Source of the DNA: Lindgomyces ingoldianus
Taxonomy: Eukaryota > Ascomycota > Dothideomycetes > Pleosporales > Lindgomycetaceae
Direction of reading: 5' to 3'
NCBI RefSeq assembly: GCF_010093535.1
Contig: NW_022985163.1
Span: 103,123 to 122,522 of the forward strand
DNA: 19,400 nt
Part shown: positions 10,761-19,396 of the stretch, in pieces
How the letters are laid out: every line of letters starts with the position of its first letter
How positions within the stretch are numbered: position 1 is the first letter of the stretch
Translations under genes and position numbers: made by a program
Notes under the pieces: generated by a model
Databases searched by the model: none
What the model was told of the DNA's origin: nothing
Seen by the model: the letters and a program-made list of their open reading frames with translations, nothing else

Positions 10761-10951
10761 GGTTAAGGTAAGCAACAGTACAAAGGCAATAAGCAGTAGC
10801 AGAAAGATAGAAAGACTAGCAAGGCATAGTTAAAAAAGATAAATGTTTAAGAAGAATTTATAGATAGACAAATACTAACTAAAAAGAAGTCTTAACACTT
10901 ACAGCAGTGTAAACGCAACAGCAAGGACACTAACTAGGAGAGAAGCCTGCG

Positions 10952-11545
10952 TGTTACAGCTAATAAGTACGCTGTAATTATCTAATTAGCTATACCTTAT
11001 AGCATAGGTGACGTTAGTTAGACAACTCTTAACCCTATTTTAGATAGGTTATGTAACAAGCTAGATAAGGAATAGCTTTAGCTTTTAGATAAGTGTATAA
11101 AGAAATGTGTTATCTAATAAGAATCTTAATAGAGCAGGCTACGCAGGCCTTGCAGGCAAGATTAAATATGCATGCAACGCCTGTAACGCATGCAAACCTT
11201 ATGTATATAGTTTTAATTACAACTATAGCTAGAAAGCTATAATTACTGTTTAGTTTTATCTTTATAATAGACTAAGAGGCATTAATACCTTTATAAAGAG
11301 GACCTTACTGCCTTGTATATCTTGCACTATATATACCTTCTATCTTATTCTTCTAGATTAGTTTACTAGCTCTCTATACAGCTGCTAGGTTAAACTACAA
11401 CCTGCCTTCCTTACACTCGCCCTTCCCTATACTCTGCTAGACGGACTGTACACCCGATCTAGCAAAGTCCTTCCCCTCTCCGCTATAATCATCATAGGCT
11501 GTAGTGCTCTTGAAAATACTATTTTAATAGAGCAAGGATTGTAAC
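10952..11545 (-). repeat. LTR copy C, divergent subfamily, minus strand
   Basis: On the minus strand this 594-bp sequence begins GTTACAATCCTTGCT at 11545 and ends GCTGTAACA at 10952. It shares blocks with LTR copies A and B: TAGATCGGGTGTACAGTCC-like sequence and GGTATATATAGTGCAAGATA. Between the blocks it is much diverged and differs in sequence, so it is a separate subfamily. The first base (11546) is T where A would complete the TG end. The flanks CTGCG and TTTTT do not match, so no target duplication is seen. That fits its being the 5' LTR of a partial element rather than a solo LTR. Confidence 0.65.
11327..11337 (-). promoter_or_regulatory. LTR TATA box, copy C
   Basis: GGTATATATAG on the minus strand, followed by TGCAAGATATACA, is the same core promoter word and downstream context as in copies A and B, and lies at about the same distance from the LTR start. 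Confidence 0.55.
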
Positions 11546-11647
11546 TTTTTTACAAATTTTTTAAAAGTAATTTTAATTATAAAAAATAAAAAGTTCTAAA
11601 CTTAAAAGCTTTAGTTAATAAAAAGTTTTTAAGATCTTATTTATAAT

Positions 11648-11715
11648 AACTAAATAATTTAATATAATAGTATGTAAAAACTATAACTTAAACTAAATAA
11701 TTTAATATAATAGTA
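11648..11715 (+). repeat. 43-bp tandem repeat interrupted by the Fot1-like element
   Basis: Unit 1 (11648-11690) begins AACTAAATAATTTAATATAA and ends ACTATAACTTA. Unit 2 starts at 11691 and is broken at the transposon insertion. Its end, TAAAAACTATAACTTA, resumes at 12852, and a third unit begins AACTAAATT at 12868. The repeat therefore predates the transposon. Confidence 0.75.
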
Positions 11716-11717
11716 TA

Positions 11718-12849
11718 ACGTACCTAACAGGTTAGCCGGCCACACAGGTTGGCCGGCCACTTTTGCTAAGCCCCTACTAAACTCTACCTATCTATATAAT
11801 GCCTTAACAACAACACTAGATTAAATCTTCTAAAAAATGTTAGATATAGCTTACTCTTTAAGCTGTTAAATAAGACTTAAAACTTTTCTTATAACGCGCT
11901 GTAGCTATTTATAATGTCTCTTACATAACACTAAGCAATTAACACGCTAGACAGCCTTTACAAGCAGAATGCTAGCCTAAATTAAGGAATCTAACTAAGC
12001 TTAAAAAGAAGGTAGTTGTTAAGTATATACTTAAGCTTATTACACGCATATTTCCTCTTAGGCTTATAGCTGTAGCTAATATAGCTAATTTCTTGCCCGC
12101 AGAGCGCAATCTAGGCTAGGTTATCTTAAACTAGCCTAGTATATAAGTTAAGCACTGCTCTAAGTTTATAATAAAGTTTAATTATAAGTATAATTATAAG
12201 AGAGTGCTTTATAAGGATCTAGAGGTTATCTAGGGCTAGTTTTGCCTAGTAGCTAACATAAAAGCTAAGTACAGTATCTAGAATAAAGACACGTATAACT
12301 TTAACAAGTTAGGCTTTATAATAGGCTAGATATTAACTAGAGCAGTTATTATAGCTTTAAAGAGACAAGGACAGCTAAAAGTAATATAGTAAAGTAATAA
12401 AAAGTAAACAATAGTTATCTAAGGCATTAACATAATAAAGTAGGCTATAAGATTATAAAGCTTTAAGCAGTAAATAAAGCTGCTACATAACATAGATTAT
12501 ATAAAAGAAAGTAGATTTAGGCAGAAAAGACCTTAATAGTTAAGAATAGAGCTTGTCTAACTACTCTAAAGGAGTTTAGAGCGCGTAGTAATAAGAAGAA
12601 GCTAAAGACATAAGTGCGCGCTAAAGAAAGTAAGCTAAGTTAAAAGTAATATAAGCAGTGTAATTAGACTAGGCATAACTTGCGTATGTGTAAGTAAGTA
12701 GCAGAAGTAGACTCTAAATAATATCTTGTGTTATATTGCTTTATACAGGGCTAAAGTGGGCTGTTTTGCGAGAGAATAGGGTAGTTTTAGTAGGGGCTTG
12801 GCAAAAGTGGCTGGCTAACCTGTGTGGCCGGCCAACCCGTTAGGTACGT
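11718..12849 (+). mobile_element. Internally deleted Fot1/pogo-like transposon
   Basis: The 1132-bp element begins ACGTACCTAACAGG and ends GTTAGGTACGT. Terminal inverted repeats of about 65 bp are rich in GGCCGGCC and flanked by TA (11716-11717, 12850-12851). It shares the CTTTTGCTAAG and CCTACTAAACT words and internal coding sequence with the fold-back elements, so the two belong to related subfamilies. Unlike them it keeps two different ends and both transposase termini, and simply lacks the middle. It interrupts a 43-bp tandem repeat, which restores cleanly when it is removed. Confidence 0.85.
12000..12740 (+). pseudogene. Fot1/pogo-like transposase, central deletion
   Basis: Reading the plus strand gives YNYKRVLYKDLEVI, VANIKAKYSI and DTYNFNKLGFIIG. 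The first catalytic Asp is Asn at 12302-12304, a single G-to-A change. After VI*GIN, near 12440, the rest of the DDE domain is missing. The reading resumes in the C-terminal tail, which carries RARSNKKK-like basic residues and the knuckle YKQCN*TRHNLRMC. That is CX2CX4HX4C with the first Cys changed to Tyr (His at 12674-12676). It closes with FIQG near 12750. A C-terminal CCHC knuckle is common in Fot1-type transposases. Stops replace Gln/Trp throughout, so the protein is inactive both by deletion and by mutation. Confidence 0.75.
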
Positions 12850-12969
12850 TATAAAAACTATAACTTAAACTAAATTAGATGCTTTTTAGAGTTAAACATA
12901 GTTAAATAAATAATTAATGTAATATTATTAATAAGGCTATTACTAGTAAAAGTAGGTTTTTTAATATAA

Positions 12970-13258
12970 TGTAACAGTGTAGGCAAGACAATAGGTCTAA
13001 ATGCAGTAGAAATCCACTTAGAGGCATATAGAAGTGCGTGGGGACTCTAAACCTAGGAATGCTATTAACACCTATAGGCCTTATACAAAAGAATATTAGA
13101 AAACTACTAAGCTAGCTAAGGGGAGAGGTGTGACTAAATACATAAAGGAATAGAGGTAACTGCAGGGGACAGGGTCAAGTCATAGTCGGGGCCGATACAG
13201 GGACCCTTCGGATAGGATCCGAGCGACCCGAGATGGAACGATTCGTAGAATCGTTACA
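12970..13258 (-). repeat. Short TGTAAC...GTTACA repeat, LTR- or TRIM-like, little mutated
   Basis: This 289-bp sequence has inverted TGTAAC/GTTACA ends. It is much richer in GC than its flanks. Its minus-strand reading matches 15261-15504 and 15505-15765 closely: shared words include CAAGGCCTATAGGTGT-like, AGTCCCCACGCACT and ATATGCCTCT. It contains two perfect hairpins, AACGATTC/GAATCGTT (13237-13244, 13248-13255) and CGGAT/ATCCG (13209-13213, 13217-13221). Only TAA is shared by both flanks, so no secure target duplication is seen. It could be a solo LTR of a small element or a TRIM. It has no coding capacity. Confidence 0.65.
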
Positions 13259-13299
13259 TAAACTATAATTACCTCTAACTATATAAATACACCTGCTAT

Positions 13300-13560
13300 T
13301 CTACGCTAGCAAACTAGAACTTACAGACCTAAGCATACTACTTAATATAAAAGAAATATAGTTAAACAAGGCTAATAAATATGTAGTAGAAAGGATTAAG
13401 GCTAAATAAAAAGTTAATAGATAAGAGAAATACCTAGTTAAATAGAAAGAGTACTTTACTAGAGAAAACACATAGAAACTTAAGAACTATTTATAGAGTT
13501 ACTAGAAACCTATAAAGAAGTTTAAATAACTTTAAGAGATAAGTTAGTAGCCTATTAAGC
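13300..13560 (+). pseudogene. Chromodomain-bearing C-terminal tail of a second Gypsy polyprotein
   Basis: Plus-strand reading gives FYASKLELTDLS, then YVVERIKAK (from 13380), EKYLVK*KEYFTRENT* and KLKNYL. This is a chromodomain whose two characteristic Trp codons are now TAG. Chromodomains at the end of integrase target chromoviruses to heterochromatin. It is a different copy from the chromodomain at about 10120-10262, and the rest of its pol is absent. A 289-bp repeat lies immediately upstream and an LTR-like sequence starts about 50 bp downstream, which fits a 3' end of a polyprotein next to its LTR. Confidence 0.7.
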
Positions 13561-13606
13561 TTAATTAAAACTCTTAATGTTAAAAGAAAACCTAGTAGCA
13601 GCACTA

Positions 13607-13956
13607 TGTTACTGTTACAATTATTCTATGTATTAGTAGGTAAGGTCACGTGATTACGTGACCTTAGTAACAAATAGAGTTAGAGGTTAGTAGGATAAGA
13701 GTATGCAATGCCACTTACTAGTAATTAAGCAATAGTGTAGGGTGGGTTACTAATAAGAGCTGTAGCTAAGTTAAGTAGAGTGCTTAGTGTAGAGAAGTAA
13801 ATAGGGGAACAAGAAGACAATAGTATTTAAGTAGTGCCTAAAGACTTTTAAAGAATTATAACAGATCTCTTAACAATAGAAATCTGTAGCTCTATATACA
13901 TATGATCTGTAGTTGTTGTAGTTGTTGTTGCTTCTGTTAAGACAGGCAACAGTAAC
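13607..13956 (+). repeat. LTR-like sequence with GTTACTGTT/AACAGTAAC ends
   Basis: TGTTACTGTTACAATT opens the segment, and AACAGTAAC at 13948-13956 is the exact inverse of GTTACTGTT at 13608-13616. It is preceded by a chromodomain tail and followed by an ORF relic on the same strand, the place where an LTR would join a 3' and a 5' element half. A TATTTAA word lies near 13829. The 5-bp flanks do not match, and no second copy of the sequence is in the window. Confidence 0.45.
13641..13666. repeat. Perfect 11-bp hairpin containing CACGTGA-type sites
   Basis: TAAGGTCACGT (13641-13651) and ACGTGACCTTA (13656-13666) are exact inverted repeats around GATT, near the 5' end of the LTR-like sequence. 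Each arm carries a GTCACGT/ACGTGAC word of the kind bound by bZIP or bHLH factors. It is one of the few CpG-bearing words in the area. A regulatory role is inferred. Confidence 0.7.
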
Positions 13957-14289
13957 TATATTAGCTACAGTCTTTGCTTAGCACTAACCTTATTATGTAA
14001 CCTATAACTATTTTCTAACTATTACTCTTGCCCTAGTTACCTTACTTTCTAAGCTAGAATTAGGCTTAGCAGTGTCTTCTAGCTAGTAGTTATAACATCT
14101 GCTCTTCTCTCCCTAGGCTTTGTCCTAAAGCCTACACTATGCTACCTAAAGAAGTACTTATACTCTAAGGCTGCTTTTTATCTATAAGATTGTACATCTC
14201 TCTTATTATTCTTTCTAGTACTAATAGCTTTAGTTCCTTTAGTTGCCTACCTCTTATCTTTCTACACTGCCTGCGCTTATTAGTTGCGC

Positions 14290-14904
14290 TGTTATTACTA
14301 TTTTTTATTTAAAAGTATAGCGCCTTATAGTCCCTGCTGTTTTACTAGTGTTTCTTACTTACTTTCTTTAGAGTCTTATTTAAAGTGCCTTTAATGCACT
14401 AAAAAGAGAAATTACTGTAATTTCTTTATCTCTAACATTTAGTAGAACTGTTAAGATTGTGCTAAGGAGGACATTAAGCGTAAAATTACTAAGTAAGAGA
14501 AAGCTAAGAAGAAGGCTAAGAAAGAGGCAGAGAGAGCATTATATGCAGTAATAGAAGCCCTTTATATAGCTTATAAGTGTTATTAGGAGGCCTACGCCTG
14601 TCTTGCAAACCTTTAGAAGCAGCGCAAGCTAGTAGTAAAGAAGCAGAACACACTCCTCTATAAGAATAATAAGGTAATTAAGCAGCTTAAGCGCCTAAAG
14701 AAGAAGCTTAGAGAATAAGTTCTCTTACTGCCTCTAGCGTAGCAACTGTGTAGCTTATTAGTTCTTAAAGCTAGCTCTTTTTCTTTAGTTTTTATAAAGC
14801 TGTCTTTAGACTTACTAGCGCTTTTACCTAGAACTTTTACTTCTATGCTTAGAGAATTTAAGGTGCTCTTGTTAGGTTCTTTCTAAGTTTCTATATGTTG
14901 TTAG
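14290..14904 (+). pseudogene. Cys-rich plus basic coiled-coil ORF, copy 2
   Basis: Plus-strand reading gives SPCCFTS, then KCLQC (14383-14397), NYCNFFISNI and C*DCAKEDIKRKITK. A long Lys/Glu/Ala coiled coil follows (EKAKKKAKKEAERAL and RKLVVKKQNTLL-like, about 14490-14717) and a Leu/Ser-rich tail (RTFTSMLREFKVLL) ending in TAG at 14902. The first stop, TAA at 14715, is probably a former Gln, since the frame carries on plausibly. The Cys spacing matches the minus-strand copy at 10380-10760 (KCVKC...SSYCNTFVSN), so the two are homologues. This copy lies just downstream of an LTR-like sequence, as the other does. Its upstream start is not visible; 13960-14290 is full of stops. Function unknown. 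Confidence 0.6.
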
Positions 14905-15148
14905 AGAGTAGGTATTCTTTCTATTTAACTAGGTATTCTAGTGTATTACGCTTACTCTAATAATTAATAACTGTATGTGTAGTGTTTAGTTTAGAGAACA
15001 CTACTAGTAGTGCAAAGGAATATTTTAGAGTAAAAACACCTAGCTAAATTAGACTAGTTTTAGTTTAAGAAGGTAAAGAACATAACAGTAATACTTTATA
15101 CTATAATAATTACTAATAGGGACTATTAGTCTATAGAGAGAGGGGTAG
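14905..15148. other. Unassigned AT-rich spacer
   Basis: Nothing recognised. The segment separates the Cys-rich ORF relic from the short-repeat cluster and probably belongs to the decayed element to its left. Confidence 0.4.
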
Positions 15149-15765
15149 TGTAACAATTCTTGTTCTATCTTAGGTTGCCTAGAACCTATCTAAAGGGTCC
15201 TTATTATAACAATCCTTATAAATTGTTCCATCTTAAGTCGCCTAGAACCTCCAGAAGGCCCTTGTATCAGCCCTAACCTCGACCTGGCCCTAACTCTGCC
15301 CGGCCCCCTGCTGTTACCCCTATTCCCTTATGTATTTAGTCGCACCTTGCCCCTGTACCTAGCTTAGTTGTTTTCTAATATCCTTTTGTACAAGGCCTAT
15401 AGGTGTCAATGGCATTCCCAGGTTCCGAGTCCCCACGCACTCCCATATGCCTCTGAGTGGATTCCCACCGTATTCAGACCTATTGTCTTGCCTGTGCCGT
15501 TACACTTGTATTAGCTCTAACCCTAGCTTAACTCTAACTTAACCTAGCCCCAACTCTGCCCTGCCCTCTACTATTACCTCTATTTCCCCTATGTATTTAG
15601 TTGCAACTCGCCTCTGTAGCTACCTTAGTAGTTTTCTAATATCCTTTGTACAAGGCCTATAGGTGTTAATAAGATTCCTAGGTTATTAAGTCCCCACGCA
15701 CTCCTATATGCCTCTGAGTGGATTCCTACCGCATTCGGACCCATTGTCTTGCCTGTGCTGTTACA
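15149..15765 (+). repeat. Tandemly duplicated TGTAAC...GTTACA repeat
   Basis: The segment begins TGTAACAATTC and contains two tandem copies of about 244-261 bp, 15261-15504 and 15505-15765. Both start CTTGTAT(C/T)AG and end in GTTACA. Ahead of them is a smaller duplication: TAACAAT(T/C)CTT followed by a GCCTAGAACC block appears twice in 15149-15260. The same sequence lies inverted at 12970-13258. Copy 1 is richer in GC (e.g. CCCGGCCCCC) than copy 2, so the two have suffered different amounts of C-to-T change. Neither copy is coding. Confidence 0.75.
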
Positions 15766-16552
15766 GTATTAAGGTAACGTACTTTATAGGCAAGTTGCTT
15801 ACACACCTAAGTTGCTTACTTTTGCTAAGACTCTACTAAACTACTCTTTCTACACTAATGCATTTCTAACAACACTACTTAGACACACTAAAAGAACATT
15901 AGATATAGCTTACACTTTAGGCTTTTAAATAAATATAATACTTTTAAAGTAATATACTACAGCTATATATAATGTTTTTTAAAAAAAATAATAAATAACT
16001 AATATACTAGATAACTTTTATAAGCTAATTTTATAGCTAACTTATAAAAGCTAAGTAACGTACTTCACAGGCAAGTTGCTTACACACCTAAGTTGCTTAC
16101 TTTTGCTAAGACCCTACTAAACTACTCTTTTTACACTAATGCATTCCTAACAACACTACTTAGACGCGCTAAAAGAATGTTAGATACAGCTTACACTTTA
16201 AGCTTTTAAATAAAACATAAAACTTTTAAAAAAACATGCTATAGCTATGTATAAAGTCTCTTAAAAAAAATAACTATAGCGCTAGATAACTTTTATAAGC
16301 TAATTCTACAGCTAACTTATAAAGGCTAGGTAATAAAAAGAAGTAGGTAATTATTAAGACTATACTTAAGCTATATATGTAAAGATTTTCCCCTTAGATA
16401 GCATTTATAGCTAATATAGCTAATTCTTTGCGCGCTAAGTGTAATCTAGGCTATGTTAGCATAAACTAGCCTAGTATGTTTATAAAGTGTTATTTAAAGC
16501 TTAAAGTAAAGTTTTAAGTGTAAGTATAGTTAATAAATATTTAGCTTATAAT

Positions 16553-17171
16553 TGTTACAATCCTTGCTTCGTGGAAGCACTCAGGTCTTATAATTGTTCC
16601 TAGGGGGGAAGTAGGACGGGTGGTAAGGGGCCAATCTAGTAGGGTGTACAGTCCTACGTACAGGCTAATGGGCTTATTAGAGGGGAGTAGAGTGACCGGA
16701 TCGTGGTTTGCCCTGTGTGCGGCAGTAGGGAGGCCGGGTCAAACAGTCCTGTTGGACAGAATTAGAGGTATATATAGTGCAAGATATACAATTAGTATTA
16801 CAGCTCTTTAGAAAGCTAAATGCTACTTAGTTTATGTAAAGAATAAACTAAACGTTAAACACGCCTTCTAAAGGTTGTTTAATGCAGGAACTATATACAT
16901 GTGCGGAGAGCGCTAAGGCGAGTTTAGGCAAGTTTAGGCAAGCTCTCTAAATTAGCTGTACTGCTAACTTAGCTTAGCTTATCTAAACTTGCTAAGACTT
17001 CTTTAGGACTCGCGTCCTACTTCCTTACTAGATAACGCATTCTTCTATGACCGCGGGCAGCTGCGCCGCTTCCGTGTCCTCCGATTGGTTCGTAAGCGAA
17101 GCCTGCCCCAAACCAGCTGTATTGTGGAGCACTCCGGTGGAGTTACGCTGGTCCAACCGTAGACTGTAACA
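16553..17171 (+). repeat. Solo LTR (copy B) with perfect 5-bp target duplication
   Basis: This 619-bp LTR starts TGTTACAATCC and ends GACTGTAACA, flanked by ATAAT (16548-16552) and ATAAT (17172-17176). The undisturbed site is visible in the outer fold-back copy near 17985-18000 (TTTAGCCTATTATAAAG), so the insertion is proven without another genome. It matches copy A at 4258-4848 but keeps far more C and G, so it is probably younger or less exposed to RIP. It has an internal perfect duplication of AGTTTAGGCA (16921-16940). The open frame at 16620-16811 lies wholly in it and is not a gene. Confidence 0.93.
16768..16777 (+). promoter_or_regulatory. LTR TATA box, copy B
   Basis: GTATATATAGTG lies about 215 bp into the LTR, in the same context (ACAGAATTAGAG before it, CAAGATATACA after it) as copy A. 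Confidence 0.6.
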
Positions 17172-18578
17172 ATAATAAAGCTTATTTTACTAAAGTTATA
17201 TATGTTATTATCCTAGATACTATACTTAGCTTTAATATTCTCTATAAGGCTAAACCTGCTTTAAATTACCTTAGAACCCTTATAAAAAGCTCTTTTATAG
17301 TTGTACTATGTGTAAATGTTACTTTAAGGTCTAGATAACGCTTCCTAAACATACTAGGCTAGTTTATGCTAACATAGCCTAGATTACGCTTAGCGCGCAA
17401 AGAATTAGCTATATTAGCTATAAATGCTATCTAAGAGGAAAATCCTTGCGCATATAGCTTAAGTATAGTTTTAATAATTACCTACTTTTTCTTATTACCT
17501 AGCTTTTATAAGTTAGCTATAGAATTAGCTTGTAAAAGTTATCTAGCACTATAGTTATTTATTGTCTTTTAAAGGACTTTATACATAGCTGCAGCATGTT
17601 TCTTTAAAAGTTTTATGTCTTATTTAAAAGCTTAGAGTGTAAGCTGTATCTAACATTCTTTTAGCACATCTAAGTAGTGTTGTTAGAATGTATTAGTGTA
17701 GAAAAGGTAGTTTAGTAGGGTCTTAGTAAAAGTAAGCAACTTAGGTGTGTAAGCAACTCGCCTGTGAAGTACGTTAATAATAAAAGTAAGTAATTATTAA
17801 GCACATACTTAAGCTATATATGTAAGGATTTTTCTCTTAGCTAGTAGCTGTAGCTAATATAGCTAATTCTTTACACACTAAGTATAATCTAGGCTATATT
17901 AGCATAAACTAGCCTAGTATGTTTATAAAGTGTTATCTAAAACTTAAAGTAAAGTTTTAAGTATAAGTATAGTTAGTAGATATTTAGCCTATTATAAAGC
18001 CTATCTTATTAAAGTTGTATATGTTATTATTTAAAATGCTATATTTAGCTTTAATATTCTTTATAAGGCTAAACTAGCTTTAAATTACCTTAGAATTTTT
18101 ATAAAAAGATTTTTTATAGTTATACTTACATTTAAACTTTACTTTAAGCTTTAGATAACACTTTATAAACATACTAGGCTAGTTTATGCTAACATAGCCT
18201 AGATTATGCTTAGCGCATAAAGAATTAGCTATATTAGCTATAGCTACTAGCTAAAGAGAAAATCCTTACATATATAGCTTAAGTATGTGCTTAATAATTA
18301 CTTACTTTTTATTATTACTTAGCTTTTATAAGTTAGCTATAAAATTAGCTTATAAAAGTTATCTAGTATATTAGTTATTTATTATCTTTTAAAAGACTTT
18401 ATATGTAGCTATAGTATATTACTTTAAGAGTGTTATGTTTTATTTAAAAGCCTAAAGTATAAGCTATATCTAATGTTCTTTTAGCACATCTAAGTAGTGT
18501 TATTAGAAATGCATTAGTGTAGGAAGAGTAGTTTAGTAGTCTTAGCAAAAGTAAGCAACTTACCTGTAAAGTATATTA

Positions 18579-19027
18579 GTAACAATCTTAAAATTAAAAT
18601 ACTACAACAGTTTATAAATAATCTGTAAAAGCAAAGCTTGCTTAGAGTAATTGTCGCAACTGCTAATTAGAGGGTAATAAGAAGCAAGTCTATTAACTAT
18701 AAGAGGCTTATAGAGAGCTTAGGCGCTAAGTGTCTCAGGCTGCTTGTCTGAAACACAGGCGCGACACCAGGCCTATGTGCGCGACGCTAGGTCCCTGTGC
18801 TCTTCTTACGCAACAGTAATAGTTAGCGCATTAAAGTAGGTTGTCTAGGTTAAAGAATAGTGACAGCATAATGCTTAGCAAAGTAGTATTAGATAGGTAA
18901 TAGACGTATAATAACAACATTTAACTATAGCATGTAACTAATCACTAACACATTAATATAGCTAAAAAAGTAAATAATAGCTAGCTCTAGCTCTTAACGC
19001 GTTCCTGCCCTTGCAATAGTCTTCCTT
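18579..19027. other. Unassigned transition zone
   Basis: No gene or element end was recognised. Composition is mixed: AT-rich stretches alternate with GC-containing ones (18640-18830), and from about 18990 the sequence stays GC-balanced. It probably includes remnants of older repeats and the edge of the AT-rich island. Confidence 0.45.
18759..18798 (+). repeat. Imperfect 20-bp tandem pair
   Basis: GCGCGACACCAGGCCTATGT is followed directly by GCGCGACGCTAGGTCCCTGT. They match at 15 of 20 positions, and most differences are transitions, as if one unit had been duplicated and then mutated. Confidence 0.65.
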
Positions 19028-19205
19028 TGTCACGGTTATGTTACAGCTATCTAACCCCTGAGTACCCTAAGGGCTTGGCACGGGGTATATAGGCTCCTCG
19101 GCCTCCGTACCTCTGCCTCTGACCCTAAGGTTTACTCTCTCTCGTTACCCCCCTATCCTGCATTCCCTCTCTATGACCTGTGTTTCCTGCTTAATACCTC
19201 TGACA
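19028..19205 (+). repeat. Probable small solo LTR, TGTCA...TGACA
   Basis: The 178-bp segment starts TGTCACGGTTATG and ends CCTCTGACA, giving inverted TGTCA/TGACA ends. Flanks are TCCTT (19023-19027) and TCCTC (19206-19210), a 5-bp duplication with one transition. A TATA word in GGGGTATATAGG (about 19083-19094), followed by a C/T-rich stretch, fits a promoter and leader. No partner LTR or coding region is in the window, and the boundaries rest on the ends and flanks alone. Confidence 0.5.
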
Positions 19206-19239
19206 TCCTCCCCTTTGCATCTTGCGGTCTCTAGCGTTG

Positions 19240-19396
19240 TGTAATGAGGTAGACGCCCCGCCTGCTAAGTGTAAGGACGGGGCTCCGCACCGCTCCGCCA
19301 ATACAACCAAAAGGTACGAATAATCAACCAACGTTGATTTTCGGGTGCAGAATAGTATATATACCTGTCGCACGTAAGCGCCATCTCGGCCTTACA
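19240..19396 (+). repeat. TGTAA...TTACA repeat with TATA box, GC-balanced
   Basis: The 157-bp segment runs from TGTAATGAGG to GGCCTTACA. It contains GGACGGGGCTCCGCACCGCT and, near the right end, a TATATATA word (about 19351). Inverted TG...CA ends suggest an LTR or TRIM fragment, but the flanks do not match and it reaches almost to the window edge, so it may be part of something larger. The minus-strand open frame over it is not supported as a gene. Confidence 0.35.

Larger units (their letters stand above)
16058..17774. mobile_element. Inner fold-back element (copy 2), inserted in copy 3
   Basis: ACGTACTTCACAGG at 16058 and CCTGTGAAGTACGT ending at 17774 are flanked by TA (16056-16057, 17775-17776). 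Without the solo LTR and its duplicated 5 bp it measures about 1093 bp. Removing it rejoins CTAAG-TA-ATAATAAAAG in the outer copy, which matches CTAGG-TA-ATAAAAAG inside this copy itself. Its arms and its terminal sequence are close to those of 7099-8198. Its centre is split by a solo LTR at 16553-17171. Confidence 0.87.
15777..18576. mobile_element. Outer fold-back element (copy 3), host of a nested insertion
   Basis: It begins ACGTACTTTATAGG (15777) and ends TGTAAAGTATAT (18576), with TA on both sides (15775-15776, 18577-18578). The right end has lost its CpG (ACGT to ATAT). Its own sequence is 15777-16057 plus 17777-18576, about 1081 bp, and it has the same inverted-arm plan and centre as the 7099-8198 element, in reverse orientation. 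Its left arm is interrupted after CTAAG by the inner copy. It is the most AT-rich of the three copies, as expected if it is the oldest. The transposase fragment is on the minus strand (about 18115-17975). Confidence 0.85.

Noticed and set aside
16620..16811. Plus-strand 63-codon open frame
   Set aside because: It is wholly inside solo LTR copy B, and the corresponding stretch in copy A does not preserve it as a coding frame.
4258..17171. One large LTR element bounded by the similar LTRs at 4258-4848 and 16553-17171, enclosing the Gypsy polyprotein
   Set aside because: Each LTR has its own flanking 5-bp duplication (TTTAA/CTTAA and ATAAT/ATAAT), and the outer flanks of the supposed pair do not match. 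Copy B is also demonstrably inserted inside a fold-back element. They are two independent solo LTRs.
18640..18830. Possible structural RNA or tRNA in the GC-richer patch
   Set aside because: No cloverleaf, A/B box pair or known RNA motif could be found; the patch is better explained by a short tandem repeat and mixed composition.
19191..19373. Minus-strand 60-codon open frame
   Set aside because: It spans two repeat-like segments, shows no domain and has no typical fungal start context; open because the region is GC-balanced and short.
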